A stretch of DNA of 64,000 nt from Streptomyces sp. 378. Lineage in GTDB: Bacteria > Actinomycetota > Actinomycetes > Streptomycetales > Streptomycetaceae. Positions 31,509 through 41,584 of the stretch are shown here, piece after piece. Numbering within the stretch: position 1 is the stretch's first letter; every line of letters begins with the position of its first letter. Below the pieces are notes generated by a model, which worked only from the letters and a program-made list of their open reading frames with translations, made no database searches and was not told the DNA's origin. The stretch spans positions 248,001 to 312,000 of the forward strand of contig NZ_JASKMS010000002.1 of assembly GCF_030124145.1 (NCBI RefSeq). The letters are read 5' to 3'. The position numbers and the translations under genes were made by a program.

Positions 31509-34049
31509 TCAGGGCATGGCCGCGGCCGGAAGCGCCGGCTGGTCCGACCGCTCGGGGGCCGTCGGCACGCTGAGCACCATGGTGAGGCCGCCGCCGGGCG
31601 TGTCATCGGCGTGCAGCGTGCCGCCGAGGGCCTCGGCGAAGCCGCGGGCGACCGCGAGGCCGAGGCCGACGCCGGCACCGCGGGGCGCATCGCCGTAGCG
31701 CTGGAACGGTTCGAAGATGCGGCCCTTGGCCTCGTCGGGCACACCGGGTCCGCGGTCGACGACCCGCACTTCGACCCGGTCGGCGATGGCGCTCGCGGAC
31801 ACCAGGACCTTCTCGCCCGGTGGGCTGTACTTGACGGCGTTCTCGACGATGTTGGCGACGGCTCGCTCCAGCAGCCCGCGGTCGATGTGGACCATGGGCA
31901 GTGTCTCGGGGATGTCCAGTTCCACGCTGTCCTCGCGGACCCCGCCGATCGCCATGGGGACGACTTCGTCGAGGTCGGTCTCGCGGATGATGGGGGTGAC
32001 GGTGCCGGTCTGGAGGCGGGACATGTCGAGCAGGTTGCCGACGAGGTGGTCGAGTCGGTCGGCGCCCTCCTCGATGGCTTCCAGCAGTTCCGCCCGGTCC
32101 TCCTCGGACCACTCGACGTCGTCGGAGCGGAGCGAGGACACAGCGGCCTTGATGCCGGCCAGGGGCGTGCGCAGGTCGTGGCTGACGGCGGCGAGCAGTG
32201 CGGTCCGTATGCGGTTTCCTTCGGCCAGTTTCCTGGCCTGGCCGGCCTCGCGTTGCAGTCGCTGACGGTCCAGGACGACGGCGGCCTGGGCGGCGAACGC
32301 GGCCAGCACCCGGCGGTCGGCGGCCGGCAGCACTCTGCCGCGCAGGGACAGGGCCATGTCGTCGCCGACGGGGATGTCCACGTCCGCGTCCTCGGGGATC
32401 TCGGCGGGCCGGGGTCCCACGCTGCCGGCGCAGGTCCAGGGATCTGTCTCGCCGGTCCGCTCCAACAGGGCCACCGACTCCATGCTGAACGTCTCGCGAA
32501 CCCGCTCCAGGAGAGCTTCGAGGCCGGTTTCGCCGCGCAGGACGTTGCCCGCCAGGAAAGAGAGGATCTCCGACTCGGCGCGCAGCCGGGCGGCCTGGTG
32601 GGTGCGCCGCGCCGCGAGATCCACCACCGAGGCCACCGACACGGCGACGCCGACGAAGACCGCGATGGCCAGGATGTTCTTCGGATCGGCGATGGTCAGG
32701 GTGTGCACGGGCGAAGTGAAGAACCAGTTGAGCAGCACGGAACCGGCCACTGCGGAGGCCAGTGCCGGGAAGAGCCCTCCCAGCAGGGCCGCCGCCACCG
32801 TCAGGCTCAGGAGCAGCAGCATGCCGTTGGCGAGGCCGATGTCGGGCGCGGCGCCGGTGAGGAGCCAGGTGAGCAGGACGGGGCCGAGCACGCCGACCAG
32901 CCAGCCGCTGATCACGCGGGAGCGTCCCAGGCGTGCTCCGCGTGCCACCGGCAGTCCGCGGCCCTTGCCCATCTCGTCGTGCGTGATGAGGTGGACGTCG
33001 AGGTCGGGACCGGACTCGCGGGCGACCGTGGCGCCGACGCCCGGTCCGAGAACGTACTGCCAGCTCCTGCGCCGGGAGACGCCGAGGACGATCTGGGTGG
33101 CGTTCGCTCCCCGGGCGAAGTCGAGCAGGGCGGCGGGGATGTCGTCGCCGACGACGTGGTGGAAGGTGCCGCCCAGGTCTTCGACCAGGGTGCGTTGGAC
33201 GGCCAGTTCCTTCGGGGAGGCTGCGGTGAGACCGTCGCTGCGGGATATGTAGACGGCCATGACCTCGCCGCCGGCGCCCTTCTCGGCCAGGCGCGCGGCT
33301 CGTCTGATCAGGGTGTGTCCCTCCGGGCCGCCGGTCAGGCCGACCACGATCCGCTCCCGCGAGCCCCAGATCGCCGAGACATGATGCTCGCTGCGGTATT
33401 CGGTCAGATAGGCGTCGACCCGGTCGGCCACCCACAGCAGGGCCAGTTCCCGCAATGCGGTGAGGTTGCCGAGCCGGAAGTAGTGGGACAGGGCCGCGTC
33501 GACCTTGTCCGGCTGGTAGACGTTCCCGTGCGCCATACGGCGGCGCAGCGCCTGCGGCGACATGTCGACCAGCTCTATCTGATCGGCACGCCGCACGATC
33601 TCGTCGGGGACGGTTTCGCGCTGCCGCACCCCGGTGATCGACTCGACGACGTCGCCGAGGGACTCCAGGTGCTGGATGTTGACGGTCGTTATCACGTCGA
33701 TGCCGACGGCGAGCAGTTCCTCCACGTCCTGCCAGCGCTTTGTGTTGCGGGAGCCCGGCACGTTGGTGTGGGCCAGCTCGTCGACCAGGGCGACGGCCGG
33801 GGCGCGCAGCAGGACGGCGTCCACGTCCATCTCGGTGAAGAGCGTGTCCCGGTAGTCGATCTCCTTGCGCGGCACCTGTTCCAGGCCGTGCAGCATCACC
33901 TCGGTGCGCGGCCGGCCGTGGTGTTCCACGAAGGCGACCACGCAGTCGGTGCCGCGCTCGATACGGCGGTGCGCCTCCGACAGCATCGCGTACGTCTTGC
34001 CGACGCCGGGTGCCGCGCCGAGGTAGATCCGGAGCGTGCCGCGTGCCAT
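31509..34049 (-). CDS. kdpD: Turgor/potassium sensor histidine kinase KdpD
   Basis: An 846-aa KdpD in full domain order: an N-terminal KdpD domain with a Walker-like GAAPGVGKT (residues 11-19), a UspA-like domain (~245-365), four transmembrane helices (~385-490), a GAF-like region (~500-610), the dimerisation/phosphoacceptor helix (SHDLRTPL, H624) and the HATPase domain ending in a proline-alanine tail. It phosphorylates KdpE when potassium is limiting. It starts 13 bp after kdpE on the same strand. The length fits actinobacterial KdpD. Confidence 0.96.
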   Translation of the reverse strand: MARGTLRIYLGAAPGVGKTYAMLSEAHRRIERGTDCVVAFVEHHGRPRTEVMLHGLEQVPRKEIDYRDTLFTEMDVDAVLLRAPAVALVDELAHTNVPGSRNTKRWQDVEELLAVGIDVITTVNIQHLESLGDVVESITGVRQRETVPDEIVRRADQIELVDMSPQALRRRMAHGNVYQPDKVDAALSHYFRLGNLTALRELALLWVADRVDAYLTEYRSEHHVSAIWGSRERIVVGLTGGPEGHTLIRRAARLAEKGAGGEVMAVYISRSDGLTAASPKELAVQRTLVEDLGGTFHHVVGDDIPAALLDFARGANATQIVLGVSRRRSWQYVLGPGVGATVARESGPDLDVHLITHDEMGKGRGLPVARGARLGRSRVISGWLVGVLGPVLLTWLLTGAAPDIGLANGMLLLLSLTVAAALLGGLFPALASAVAGSVLLNWFFTSPVHTLTIADPKNILAIAVFVGVAVSVASVVDLAARRTHQAARLRAESEILSFLAGNVLRGETGLEALLERVRETFSMESVALLERTGETDPWTCAGSVGPRPAEIPEDADVDIPVGDDMALSLRGRVLPAADRRVLAAFAAQAAVVLDRQRLQREAGQARKLAEGNRIRTALLAAVSHDLRTPLAGIKAAVSSLRSDDVEWSEEDRAELLEAIEEGADRLDHLVGNLLDMSRLQTGTVTPIIRETDLDEVVPMAIGGVREDSVELDIPETLPMVHIDRGLLERAVANIVENAVKYSPPGEKVLVSASAIADRVEVRVVDRGPGVPDEAKGRIFEPFQRYGDAPRGAGVGLGLAVARGFAEALGGTLHADDTPGGGLTMVLSVPTAPERSDQPALPAAAMP

Positions 34050-34062
34050 GTCGTTTCCTCGG

Positions 34063-34746
34063 TCAGGCTTCGAAGCGATAGCCCATGCCGGGCTCGGTGA
34101 TGAGATAGCGGGGGTGGGAAGGGTCTTTCTCCAGTTTGCGACGCAGCTGGGCCATGTAGACGCGCAGGTAGTTGCTCTTGTTGCGCTGTGAGATGCCCCA
34201 GACCTCCTGAAGGAGGTGCTTCTGGGTGACGAGCTGGCCCGGATGGGTGACCAGGATCTCCAGCAGATGCCACTCGGTCGGGGTGAGCCGCACGTCCCGT
34301 CCGCCCCGGACGGCCTTCTTCGCGAGCAGGTCGATGGTGAAGTCGTCCGTCTCGACCAGCGAGGTCTCGGGGGCGAGCGGGAGGTCCTCGGTGCGCCGGA
34401 CGGCGGCCCGCAGCCGGGCCAGCAGCTCGTCCATGCTGAAGGGTTTGGTGATGTAGTCGTCCGCGCCGGCGTCGAGCGCGGATACCTTCTCGCCGGACGA
34501 TTGCCGGGCGGACAGGACCAGGATCGGCACCCGGGTCCAGCTCCGCAGGCCCTTGATGACGTCGACGCCGTCCATGTCGGGCAGGCCGAGGTCCAGCAGC
34601 ACGACGTCGGGCTGGCGCGTGGCGGCGAGCCGCAGGGCCGTGACCCCGTCGGGAGCGGCGTCCACGCTGTAGTGGCGTGCCTGCAAGTTGATCACCAGGG
34701 CCCGCACGAGCTGCGGGTTGTCCTCCACCACGAGCACCCGGGTCAT
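34063..34746 (-). CDS. kdpE: Response regulator KdpE
   Basis: A 227-aa OmpR/PhoB-type regulator: a receiver domain with acid pocket E8/D9 and phosphoacceptor D52 (VVLLDLGLPDMDG), then a winged-helix DNA-binding domain (LTPTEWHLLEILVTHPG). I chose ATG 34746 (MTRVLVVEDN), the canonical receiver start with AGGAGAG upstream; the frame continues 40 codons further without protein-like features. It lies 124 bp downstream of kdpC. That gap holds a perfect 14-bp palindrome GCCGGCGCGCCGGC at 34776-34789. Confidence 0.96.
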   Translation of the reverse strand: MTRVLVVEDNPQLVRALVINLQARHYSVDAAPDGVTALRLAATRQPDVVLLDLGLPDMDGVDVIKGLRSWTRVPILVLSARQSSGEKVSALDAGADDYITKPFSMDELLARLRAAVRRTEDLPLAPETSLVETDDFTIDLLAKKAVRGGRDVRLTPTEWHLLEILVTHPGQLVTQKHLLQEVWGISQRNKSNYLRVYMAQLRRKLEKDPSHPRYLITEPGMGYRFEA

Positions 34747-34870
34747 GGGTTGTGTGCTCTCCTGTCGTACATCGGGCCGGCGCGCCGGCTGGAGAACCGA
34801 CTCTACGGCTGTGGAAGCCGGCGGGCTGCAGGTGCCTGCGGGCCGCCGACTCCCGGATCGCGTCACGCCG

Positions 34871-35539
34871 TCAGCTCTTGGCCAGCAGCTCCTTGAGGGC
34901 GATGTTCAGCTCCAGGACGTTCACCCGGGGCTCGCCCATGAACCCGAGCGTGCGGCCCTCGGTGTGCTCGTCGACGAGCGACTGGAGTGTGGCGACGGGC
35001 AGACCGTTCCTCTCGGCGACGCGGTGGACCTGGAGGTCCGCGTACTCGGGCGAGATGTTCGGGTCGAGGCCGGAGCCGGAGGACGTCACCGCGTCGGCCG
35101 GCACCTCGAACGGCTTGATCCTGTAGCCGGTCACCGAGTTGTCCTTGACGACGGCGGCCTTGGCGTCCTTCACCCACTGGATGAGCTCGTCGTTGTCCCC
35201 GGAGCGGTTGGTCGCGCCGGACAGGAGGAGCTGGTACCGGGTGTTGACGCTGTTGGTGCCGAGGCCGTTGTGCGGACGGCCCTGGAACCACTTCAGGTCC
35301 GGCGCCGGGGTCTCCTGGCCCTCCGCCGGCGGCAGGTCGTACGCCTGGCCGATCAGGGAGGAGCCGACGACCTTGCCGTCCGCCTTGATCTCGGAGCCGT
35401 TCGCCTTGTCGTGGAACAGCCCCTGTGCGATGCCGGTGACGACCAGCGGGTAGAGGACCCCGGTGACCAGGGTCAGCACGAGGAGAGCGCGCAGGCCCGC
35501 CCCGAGCAGCCGGGCGGTGTGGGTGACGGAGTTGTTCAT
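34871..35539 (-). CDS. kdpC: Potassium-transporting ATPase subunit C
   Basis: A 222-aa subunit with one N-terminal transmembrane helix (~residues 15-40) and an extracytoplasmic domain with GSSLIGQ, FQGRPHNGLGTNSVNTRYQ and SGSGLDPNISPEYA, the KdpC signatures. It stabilises the KdpFABC complex and modulates its potassium affinity. It is five bases downstream of kdpB. Confidence 0.96.
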   Translation of the reverse strand: MNNSVTHTARLLGAGLRALLVLTLVTGVLYPLVVTGIAQGLFHDKANGSEIKADGKVVGSSLIGQAYDLPPAEGQETPAPDLKWFQGRPHNGLGTNSVNTRYQLLLSGATNRSGDNDELIQWVKDAKAAVVKDNSVTGYRIKPFEVPADAVTSSGSGLDPNISPEYADLQVHRVAERNGLPVATLQSLVDEHTEGRTLGFMGEPRVNVLELNIALKELLAKS

Positions 35540-35544
35540 GGCCT

Positions 35545-37668
35545 TCAGCCGATTCCGGGGATGAGGGAGATGAGCAGGTCGATGATCTTGATCCCGAGGA
35601 AGGGGGCGACCAGGCCGCCCAGGCCGTAGATCGTCAGATTGCGCCGCAGCAGCTTGTCCGCGCTCACCGGCCGGTACCGCACGCCCTTCAGGGACAGTGG
35701 AACCAGGGCGATGATGATCAGCGCGTTGAAGATCACCGCGGACAGGATCGCCGAGTCCGGCGAGGACAGGCCCATGATGTTGAGCTTGTCCAGGCCCGGA
35801 TAAACGGCCGCGAACAGCGCCGGGATGATCGCGAAGTACTTCGCGACGTCGTTGGCGATGGAGAACGTCGTCAGCGCACCCCGGGTGATGAGGAGCTGCT
35901 TGCCGATCTCGACGATCTCGATGAGCTTGGTCGGGTTGGAGTCGAGGTCGACCATGTTGCCGGCCTCCTTGGCGGCCGACGTCCCCGTGTTCATCGCGAC
36001 GCCTACGTCCGCCTGGGCCAGTGCCGGGGCGTCGTTGGTGCCGTCACCGGTCATCGCGACCAGCTTGCCGCCCGCCTGCTCCCGCTTGATGAGGGCCATC
36101 TTGTCCTCGGGAGTGGCCTCGGCGAGGAAGTCGTCGACGCCCGCCTCCTCGGCGATCGCCTTGGCGGTCAGCGGATTGTCGCCCGTGATCATGACGGTCT
36201 TGATGCCCATGCGGCGCAGCTCCTCGAACCGCTCCCGCATGCCGTCCTTGACGACGTCCTTGAGGTGGATGACGCCCAGGACACGGGCCCCGCGCACGTC
36301 CTCGACCGCGACCAGCAGCGGTGTACCGCCCGCCTCGGAAATCCGCTGGGCGACCCCCTCCGCGTCCGCGGCGACCGTGCCGCCCCGCTCCTCGACCCAG
36401 GCGATGACCGAACCGGCCGCGCCCTTGCGGATTCTGCGCCCGTCGATGTCCACACCCGACATCCGGGTCTGCGCGGTGAAAGCGATCCACTCGGCGCCCA
36501 CCAGTTCGCCCTGGTGACGCTCGCGCAGGCCGTACTCCTCCTTGGCGAGGACGACGACGGAACGCCCCTCCGGCGTCTCGTCGGCCAGCGACGACAGTTG
36601 CGCGGCGTCGGCGACCTCGGCCTCGGTCGTGCCGCGCACCGGCACGAACGCGGCGGCCTGCCGATTGCCCAGCGTGATGGTGCCGGTCTTGTCCAGCAGG
36701 AGGGTGGAGACATCGCCGGCGGCCTCGACCGCCCGCCCGGACATGGCGAGCACGTTGCGCTGCACCAGCCGGTCCATGCCGGCGATGCCGATCGCGGAGA
36801 GCAGGGCGCCGATCGTGGTCGGAATCAAGCACACCAGCAGGGCGACCAGCACGACCATCGTCAGGTGCGTGCCCGCGTAGTCCGCCAGGGGCGGCAGCGT
36901 GGCGCAGGCGAGCAGGAAGACGATCGTCAGCGAGGCCAGCAGGATGTTCAGGGCGATCTCGTTGGGCGTCTTCTGCCGGGCCGCGCCCTCGACCAGGTTG
37001 ATCATCCGGTCGATGAAGGTCTCGCCCGGCCTCGTCGTGATCTTGATGACAATGCGGTCGGACAGGACCTTCGTGCCGCCGGTGACCGCGGATCGGTCGC
37101 CTCCGGACTCACGGATGACGGGCGCGGACTCGCCGGTGATCGCCGATTCGTCGACCGAGGCGACGCCCTCGACGACATCGCCGTCACCGGGGATGATGTC
37201 GCCCGCCTCGCAGACGACCAGGTCGCCGATCCTCAGCTCGGTGCCGGGCACGCGCTCCTCGGCACGACCGTCGAGCCGGCGCGCCACCGTGTCGGTCTTG
37301 GCCTTGCGCAGGGTGTCGGCCTGCGCCTTGCCGCGGCCCTCGGCGACGGCCTCCGCCAGGTTGGCGAAGACGACCGTCAGCCACAGCCAGGCGCTGATGG
37401 TCCAGCCGAACCAGTCGCCCGGGTCCGTGACGGAGAAGACCGTGGTCAGTACCGAGCCGATCCACACCACGAACATCACGGGGGACTTGACCATCACCCG
37501 CGGATCGAGCTTGCGGAGGGCGTCCGGCAGCGACTTGACCAGCTGCCCGGAGTCGAAGAGGCCCGCGCCCACGCGGCCCTCGGGGTCCTTGTGCCCGGTG
37601 GGTGCGTCCTGGTGGGGCGCGAGGGTGCCAGTGGACATGGAGTCCTGCTTCTCTGCGTCGGTGGTCAT
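35545..37668 (-). CDS. kdpB: Potassium-transporting P-type ATPase subunit B
   Basis: A 707-aa catalytic subunit. It shows the actuator motif ITGESAPV, the phosphorylation motif DKTGT (D326), [10 protein letters not shown] and the [11 protein letters not shown] hinge. Start ATG 37668 overlaps the kdpA stop by one base (TGATG), which supports this start; a second ATG lies 30 bases in. The N-terminal ~40 residues are a hydrophilic extension typical of actinobacteria. KdpB hydrolyses ATP to drive potassium uptake through KdpA. Confidence 0.97.
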   Translation of the reverse strand: MTTDAEKQDSMSTGTLAPHQDAPTGHKDPEGRVGAGLFDSGQLVKSLPDALRKLDPRVMVKSPVMFVVWIGSVLTTVFSVTDPGDWFGWTISAWLWLTVVFANLAEAVAEGRGKAQADTLRKAKTDTVARRLDGRAEERVPGTELRIGDLVVCEAGDIIPGDGDVVEGVASVDESAITGESAPVIRESGGDRSAVTGGTKVLSDRIVIKITTRPGETFIDRMINLVEGAARQKTPNEIALNILLASLTIVFLLACATLPPLADYAGTHLTMVVLVALLVCLIPTTIGALLSAIGIAGMDRLVQRNVLAMSGRAVEAAGDVSTLLLDKTGTITLGNRQAAAFVPVRGTTEAEVADAAQLSSLADETPEGRSVVVLAKEEYGLRERHQGELVGAEWIAFTAQTRMSGVDIDGRRIRKGAAGSVIAWVEERGGTVAADAEGVAQRISEAGGTPLLVAVEDVRGARVLGVIHLKDVVKDGMRERFEELRRMGIKTVMITGDNPLTAKAIAEEAGVDDFLAEATPEDKMALIKREQAGGKLVAMTGDGTNDAPALAQADVGVAMNTGTSAAKEAGNMVDLDSNPTKLIEIVEIGKQLLITRGALTTFSIANDVAKYFAIIPALFAAVYPGLDKLNIMGLSSPDSAILSAVIFNALIIIALVPLSLKGVRYRPVSADKLLRRNLTIYGLGGLVAPFLGIKIIDLLISLIPGIG

Positions 37669-39329
37669 CACGCCAGCCCTTCGGCCAGCGGTCCCAGCGC
37701 GAGGGCGGGGAAGTACGTGAGACCGGTGATGATGATGATCGTGCCGGCCAGCAGCCCGCTGTACAGGGGCTTGTCGGTGCGCAGGGTGCCCGCGGTCGCC
37801 GGGACCGGCTGCTGCTCGGCGAGCGAGCCGGCCAGCGCCAGCACGAACACCATCGGAAGGAAGCGGCCGAGCAGCATGGCCAGGCCGAGCGTGGTGTTGA
37901 ACCACTGCGTGTCCGCGTTCAGGCCGGCGAAGGCCGAGCCGTTGTTGTTCGCTCCGGACGTGTAGGCATAGAGGATCTCGGAGAATCCGTGCGCCCCGCT
38001 GTTGGTCATCGAATGGGCCGGGGTGGGCAGCGCCATCGCGAAGGCGGTGAAGACGAGCACGAGGGCCGGGGTGATCAGGATGTAGCAGGCGGCCAGCTTG
38101 ATCTCGCGGGTGCCGATCTTCTTGCCCAGGTACTCGGGGGTCCGGCCGACCATCAGACCGGCGATGAACACCGCGATGATCGCCATGATCAGCATGCCGT
38201 AGAGACCTGACCCGACCCCGCCGGGCGCGATCTCGCCCAGCATCATGCCGAGCATCGTGATGCCGCCGCCGAGGCCGGTGAAGGAGGAGTGGAAGGAGTC
38301 CACCGCACCGGTCGAGGTGAGCGTGGTCGACACCGCGAAGATCGACGAGCCGCCGATCCCGAAGCGGACCTCCTTGCCCTCCATGGCACCGTCCGCGGCC
38401 TGGAAGGCGGGGCCGTGGTGGGCGAACTCGGTCCACATCATCAGCGCGACGAAGCCGACCCAGATGGTGGCCATGGTGGCGAGGATCGCGTAGCCCTGCT
38501 TGACCGAGCCGACCATGATGCCGAAGGTCCGGGTGATCGAGAACGGGATGACCAGGATCAGGAAGATCTCGAAGAGGTTGGAGAACGGGGTGGGGTTCTC
38601 GAACGGGTGGGCGGAGTTGGCGTTGAAGTAGCCGCCGCCGTTGGTGCCCAGCACCTTGATGGCCTCCTGCGAGGCGACCGCCCCGCCGTTCCACTGCTGC
38701 GAGCCGCCCATGAACTGGCCGACCTCGTGGATGCCGGAGAAATTCTGGATCGCACCGCACGCGACCAGCACGACCGCGCCGACGGCGGCGATGGGGACGA
38801 GGAGGCGGACGGTGCCGCGCACCAGGTCGGCCCAGAAGTTGCCCAGCTCACCGGTGCGCGAGCGCGCGAAGCCGCGCACGAGCGCCACGGCGACGGCCAT
38901 GCCGACGGCGGCGGAGACGAAGTTCTGCACGGCCAGACCGGCGGTCTGCACGACGTGCCCCATGGCCTGCTCGCCGTAGTACGACTGCCAGTTGGTGTTG
39001 CTCACGAACGACGCGGCGGTGTTGAACGCCTGGTCCGGGTCGATCGCGGCGAAGCCCAGCGAGCCCGGCAGATGGCCCTGGAGGCGCTGGAGCAGGTAGA
39101 GGAAGAGCACACCGACGGCCGAGAAGGCGAGGACACCGCGCAGGTAGGCGGGCCAGCGCATCTCCGTGTCGGGGTCGGCACCGATGCCCTGGTAGATCCA
39201 CTTCTCGACCCGCCAGTGCTTGTCGGAGGTGTAGACCCTGGCCATGTAGGTGCCGAGCGGGAGGTGGGCGAGCGCCAGTGCCGCTATCAGGGCGAGCAGC
39301 TGGAGAACGCCTGCGAGTACGGGACCCAT
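37668..39329 (-). CDS. kdpA: Potassium-transporting ATPase subunit A
   Basis: A 553-aa polytopic membrane protein of the SKT channel-like superfamily, with the selectivity-filter loops recognisable as [34 protein letters not shown] and [10 protein letters not shown]. It binds and passes potassium. It follows kdpF by 8 bp and overlaps kdpB. Confidence 0.97.
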   Translation of the reverse strand: MGPVLAGVLQLLALIAALALAHLPLGTYMARVYTSDKHWRVEKWIYQGIGADPDTEMRWPAYLRGVLAFSAVGVLFLYLLQRLQGHLPGSLGFAAIDPDQAFNTAASFVSNTNWQSYYGEQAMGHVVQTAGLAVQNFVSAAVGMAVAVALVRGFARSRTGELGNFWADLVRGTVRLLVPIAAVGAVVLVACGAIQNFSGIHEVGQFMGGSQQWNGGAVASQEAIKVLGTNGGGYFNANSAHPFENPTPFSNLFEIFLILVIPFSITRTFGIMVGSVKQGYAILATMATIWVGFVALMMWTEFAHHGPAFQAADGAMEGKEVRFGIGGSSIFAVSTTLTSTGAVDSFHSSFTGLGGGITMLGMMLGEIAPGGVGSGLYGMLIMAIIAVFIAGLMVGRTPEYLGKKIGTREIKLAACYILITPALVLVFTAFAMALPTPAHSMTNSGAHGFSEILYAYTSGANNNGSAFAGLNADTQWFNTTLGLAMLLGRFLPMVFVLALAGSLAEQQPVPATAGTLRTDKPLYSGLLAGTIIIITGLTYFPALALGPLAEGLA

Positions 39330-39337
39330 CTCTTGTC

Positions 39338-39427
39338 TCAGAACCTCTCCGGAAAGATCAGGGCGAGAACGAGATAGCCCAACAGGGCGACGGCCATGAC
39401 GAGACCGACGACGTTCTCGGCGGTCAC
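39338..39427 (-). CDS. kdpF: KdpF stabilising peptide, 29 aa
   Basis: A single transmembrane helix in a 29-residue peptide starting at GTG 39427 and ending LIFPERF. The size and position directly before kdpA are those of KdpF. The start overlaps the stop of the 27-aa peptide gene upstream (GTGA). Confidence 0.9.
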   Translation of the reverse strand: MTAENVVGLVMAVALLGYLVLALIFPERF

Positions 39428-39507
39428 AGCTTGGTCACCCCCTTGCCGACGAGGACCACCAGCGCGAAGACCGCGATCGTGGTGAGGACGAAGGCCAGAT
39501 CGGCCAT
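39424..39507 (-). CDS. 27-aa membrane peptide at the head of the kdp operon
   Basis: [20 protein letters not shown] then GKGVTKL: one transmembrane helix with a basic C-terminus, from ATG 39507 with CGGGAG upstream. It overlaps kdpF by four bases. It is too short for ordinary gene callers. A small KdpF-like peptide in this position probably belongs to the transporter complex, but no function is established here. Confidence 0.75.
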   Translation of the reverse strand: MADLAFVLTTIAVFALVVLVGKGVTKL

Positions 39508-39585
39508 CGCGAACTCCCGGAGTGAGGTTCGGTTGAAACGGACGATCAAAGGAAAGCGCACCTGTGGCCGGATCAGACCGGTCGT

Positions 39586-39634
39586 TGACGGCTCCCTTAC
39601 GGCGGCGCCCACGGCTTTGACGGAACCCTGACGG
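39586..39634 (-). promoter_or_regulatory. Direct CCGTCA repeats, possible KdpE sites
   Basis: TGACGG (CCGTCA on the coding strand) occurs at 39586-39591, 39618-39623 and 39629-39634. Spacings are 32 and 11 bp, close to whole helical turns, as direct-repeat sites of OmpR-type regulators often are. They lie 80-130 bp before the first small gene of the kdp operon. Confidence 0.5.
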
Positions 39635-39819
39635 CATCCGGTCCGAAAGGATGAGCAGGCCGGCCGTGGAGGCAGGTGATCACCCTCGGCTGGGAGCCCG
39701 GGTGTCCAAACCCCGGGCGGGCGGTGGCTCTACCCGGAACCGGCGGCGTGAAGGCGCCGTAGCGCGGGACCGGTCCCCGAACGGCGGCTCCTGGGACGAG
39801 CCCGTCGGTTGCCCGCCTC

Positions 39820-39972
39820 ACAGGTACTGCGCCTCTCCGTCCACAGACGATGATCGCCGCGCAGGCCGTGAGGGCCAGGGCGGCGGTGACGTGACCGGAC
39901 GGGAAGCTCGCCGTGGGCGGCAGGGCGGCAGGGCGGGATTCGGGTGCGGTACGTCCGGCAGGGAGCGCGCTA
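39820..39972 (-). pseudogene. PAP2-phosphatase fragment
   Basis: About 50 residues on the minus strand read PTASFPSGHVTAALALTAC, the central P-S-G-H signature and following helix of PAP2 acid phosphatases. The other catalytic segments are not found in any frame between 39.6 and 40.1 kb. It is an isolated relic. Confidence 0.6.
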
Positions 39973-40090
39973 CCAGTGTCACGGTGCCCCCCGGCCGCCC
40001 GCGCCCTACCCACGCGGTCCCGGCACCGCTCCTGATCACCAGCGTGCAAAATTTCCTCTACTACCCGGTTCCGGCGGCGACCCATCGTAA

Positions 40091-40105
40091 TGACATCCAT
40101 TTTCA
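40091..40105 (+). promoter_or_regulatory. Zur box upstream of rpmF
   Basis: TGACATCCATTTTCA matches the Streptomyces Zur 7-1-7 consensus TGAAAATGATTTTCA at 11 of 15 positions. It lies 42 bp before the rpmF start. Zur with zinc would repress; zinc shortage would switch on the L32-GTPase operon. Confidence 0.75.
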
Positions 40106-40146
40106 GGTACCGTCTGCCTTGCTCACTCTTCCCACCGGAGGTCCCC

Positions 40147-40317
40147 ATGGCCGTGCCCAAACGCAAGATGTCGCGCAGCAACACCCGGCACCGGCGCGCG
40201 CAATGGAAGGCGGCGACGCCTCAGTTGGTGACGGTCACGGTGGACGGGGCCCCGTACGCTGTCCCCCAGCGGCTGGCCAAGGCGTACGAGCGTGGCCTGC
40301 TCCGTCCCGAGGGCTGA
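40147..40317 (+). CDS. rpmF: Ribosomal protein L32, zinc-independent paralogue
   Basis: A 56-aa L32 beginning [20 protein letters not shown], with GGAGG just upstream. It contains no cysteine, so the zinc ribbon of the housekeeping L32 is absent. Such C-minus paralogues replace the zinc-binding form during zinc starvation and free the metal. It is the first gene after the Zur box, six bases before the CobW-type gene. Confidence 0.95.
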   Translation: MAVPKRKMSRSNTRHRRAQWKAATPQLVTVTVDGAPYAVPQRLAKAYERGLLRPEG

Positions 40318-40323
40318 CACCGC

Positions 40324-41510
40324 ATGACGCAAACCCCCTCGCGCCGCCTGCCCGTCACCGTTCTGTCGGGTTTCCTCGGCGCCGGCAAGACCACCCTGCT
40401 CAACCATGTCCTCGCAAACCGTGAGGGCCTGCGCGTCGCCGTCATCGTCAACGACATGAGCGAGATCAACATCGACGCCGCCCTGGTGCGCGGCGGCGAG
40501 GCGGCCCTGTCGCGTACCGAGGAACGCCTGGTCGAGATGACCAACGGATGCATCTGCTGCACCCTGCGTGACGACCTGCTGGAAGAGGTGGACCGGCTGG
40601 CACGGGAGGGGCGTTTCGACTACCTCCTCATCGAGTCCTCCGGCATCTCCGAGCCCATGCCTGTCGCCGCCACGTTCGCCTTCGCCCGTGACGACGGCGC
40701 CACCCTCGGCGACCTGGCCCGGTTGGACACCATGGTCACGGTGGTGGACGCCGCCAACTTCCTGCCCGAGCTGGCCGGTGGCGACGAACTGGTGGAACGG
40801 GGCCTGGATCAGTACGAGGACGACGAGCGCACGGTCAGTGACCTGCTGATGGACCAGATCGAGTTCGCCGACGTCATCGTCCTCAACAAGCTCGACCTCG
40901 TCGACGCCGCGTCCGCCGACCGGTTGCGAGCCACCCTGGCGCGGCTCAACCCGCCGCCCACGTGGTGCCGGCCGTGCGCGGTCGCGTACCGACCGGCGAG
41001 ATTCTGGGCACCGGCCGCTTCGACCTGGAGCGAGCACAGCAGGCTCCGGGCTGGGTGAGGGAACTCAACGGCGATCACGTTCCCGAGACGGAGGAGTACG
41101 GCATCTCCTCGACCGTCTTCCGCTCCGGGGCGCCCTTCCACCCCGGGCGGCTGTGGACGTTCATCACCGAGTCGCTCGACAGCGGCGTCCACGGACAGGT
41201 ACTCAGGTCCAAGGGCTTCTTCACGCTGGCCACCCGCCCTCATGTGACGGGACTGTGGTCCCAGGCCGGCTCGGTGGCGCGCTTCGAACCCGCCTCCGCC
41301 CGTGACGTCGAGAGCCCCTTCGCCCAGGAACTCGTGTTCATCGGCACCAGCCTGAACACCGAGTCCCTGCGGGCGGTCCTGACCGACTGCCTGATGAGGG
41401 AAGACGAGCCGAATCCCCGTTCCGACCCCTTCCCCGCCTGGGACACCTACGGCTTCGACGAGGTCTGCGAGCACGAGCACGAACCCCTCACCTCCGTGAC
41501 GGGGCACTGA
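40324..41510 (+). pseudogene. CobW/ZigA-type GTP-binding metallochaperone, frameshifted
   Basis: The first frame gives the GTPase domain: P-loop [10 protein letters not shown], the metal-binding [13 protein letters not shown] and the NKLD base-recognition motif. Just past 40949, in AACCCGCCGCCCACG, the reading frame is lost. The rest ([20 protein letters not shown], then the CobW C-terminal domain through FDEVCEHEHEPL) is in the next frame and ends at 41510. Restoring one G between AACCC and GCCGCC gives a normal ~395-aa COG0523 protein. Either the gene is freshly broken or the assembly lost one base in a GC run. This family supplies zinc to proteins under zinc starvation and is often Zur-regulated, which fits its place behind the Zur box. 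Confidence 0.85.
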
Positions 41511-41584
41511 GACTCCGGGCCGGACGGTGGTCGCAGCCACGGCACCGTCCGGCCCGGTACCGATCTGCCGCAGGGAGGCCGGTC

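Noticed and set aside
31329..34100. A ~920-codon plus-strand frame opposite kdpD
   Set aside because: Antisense shadow of kdpD; no family features.
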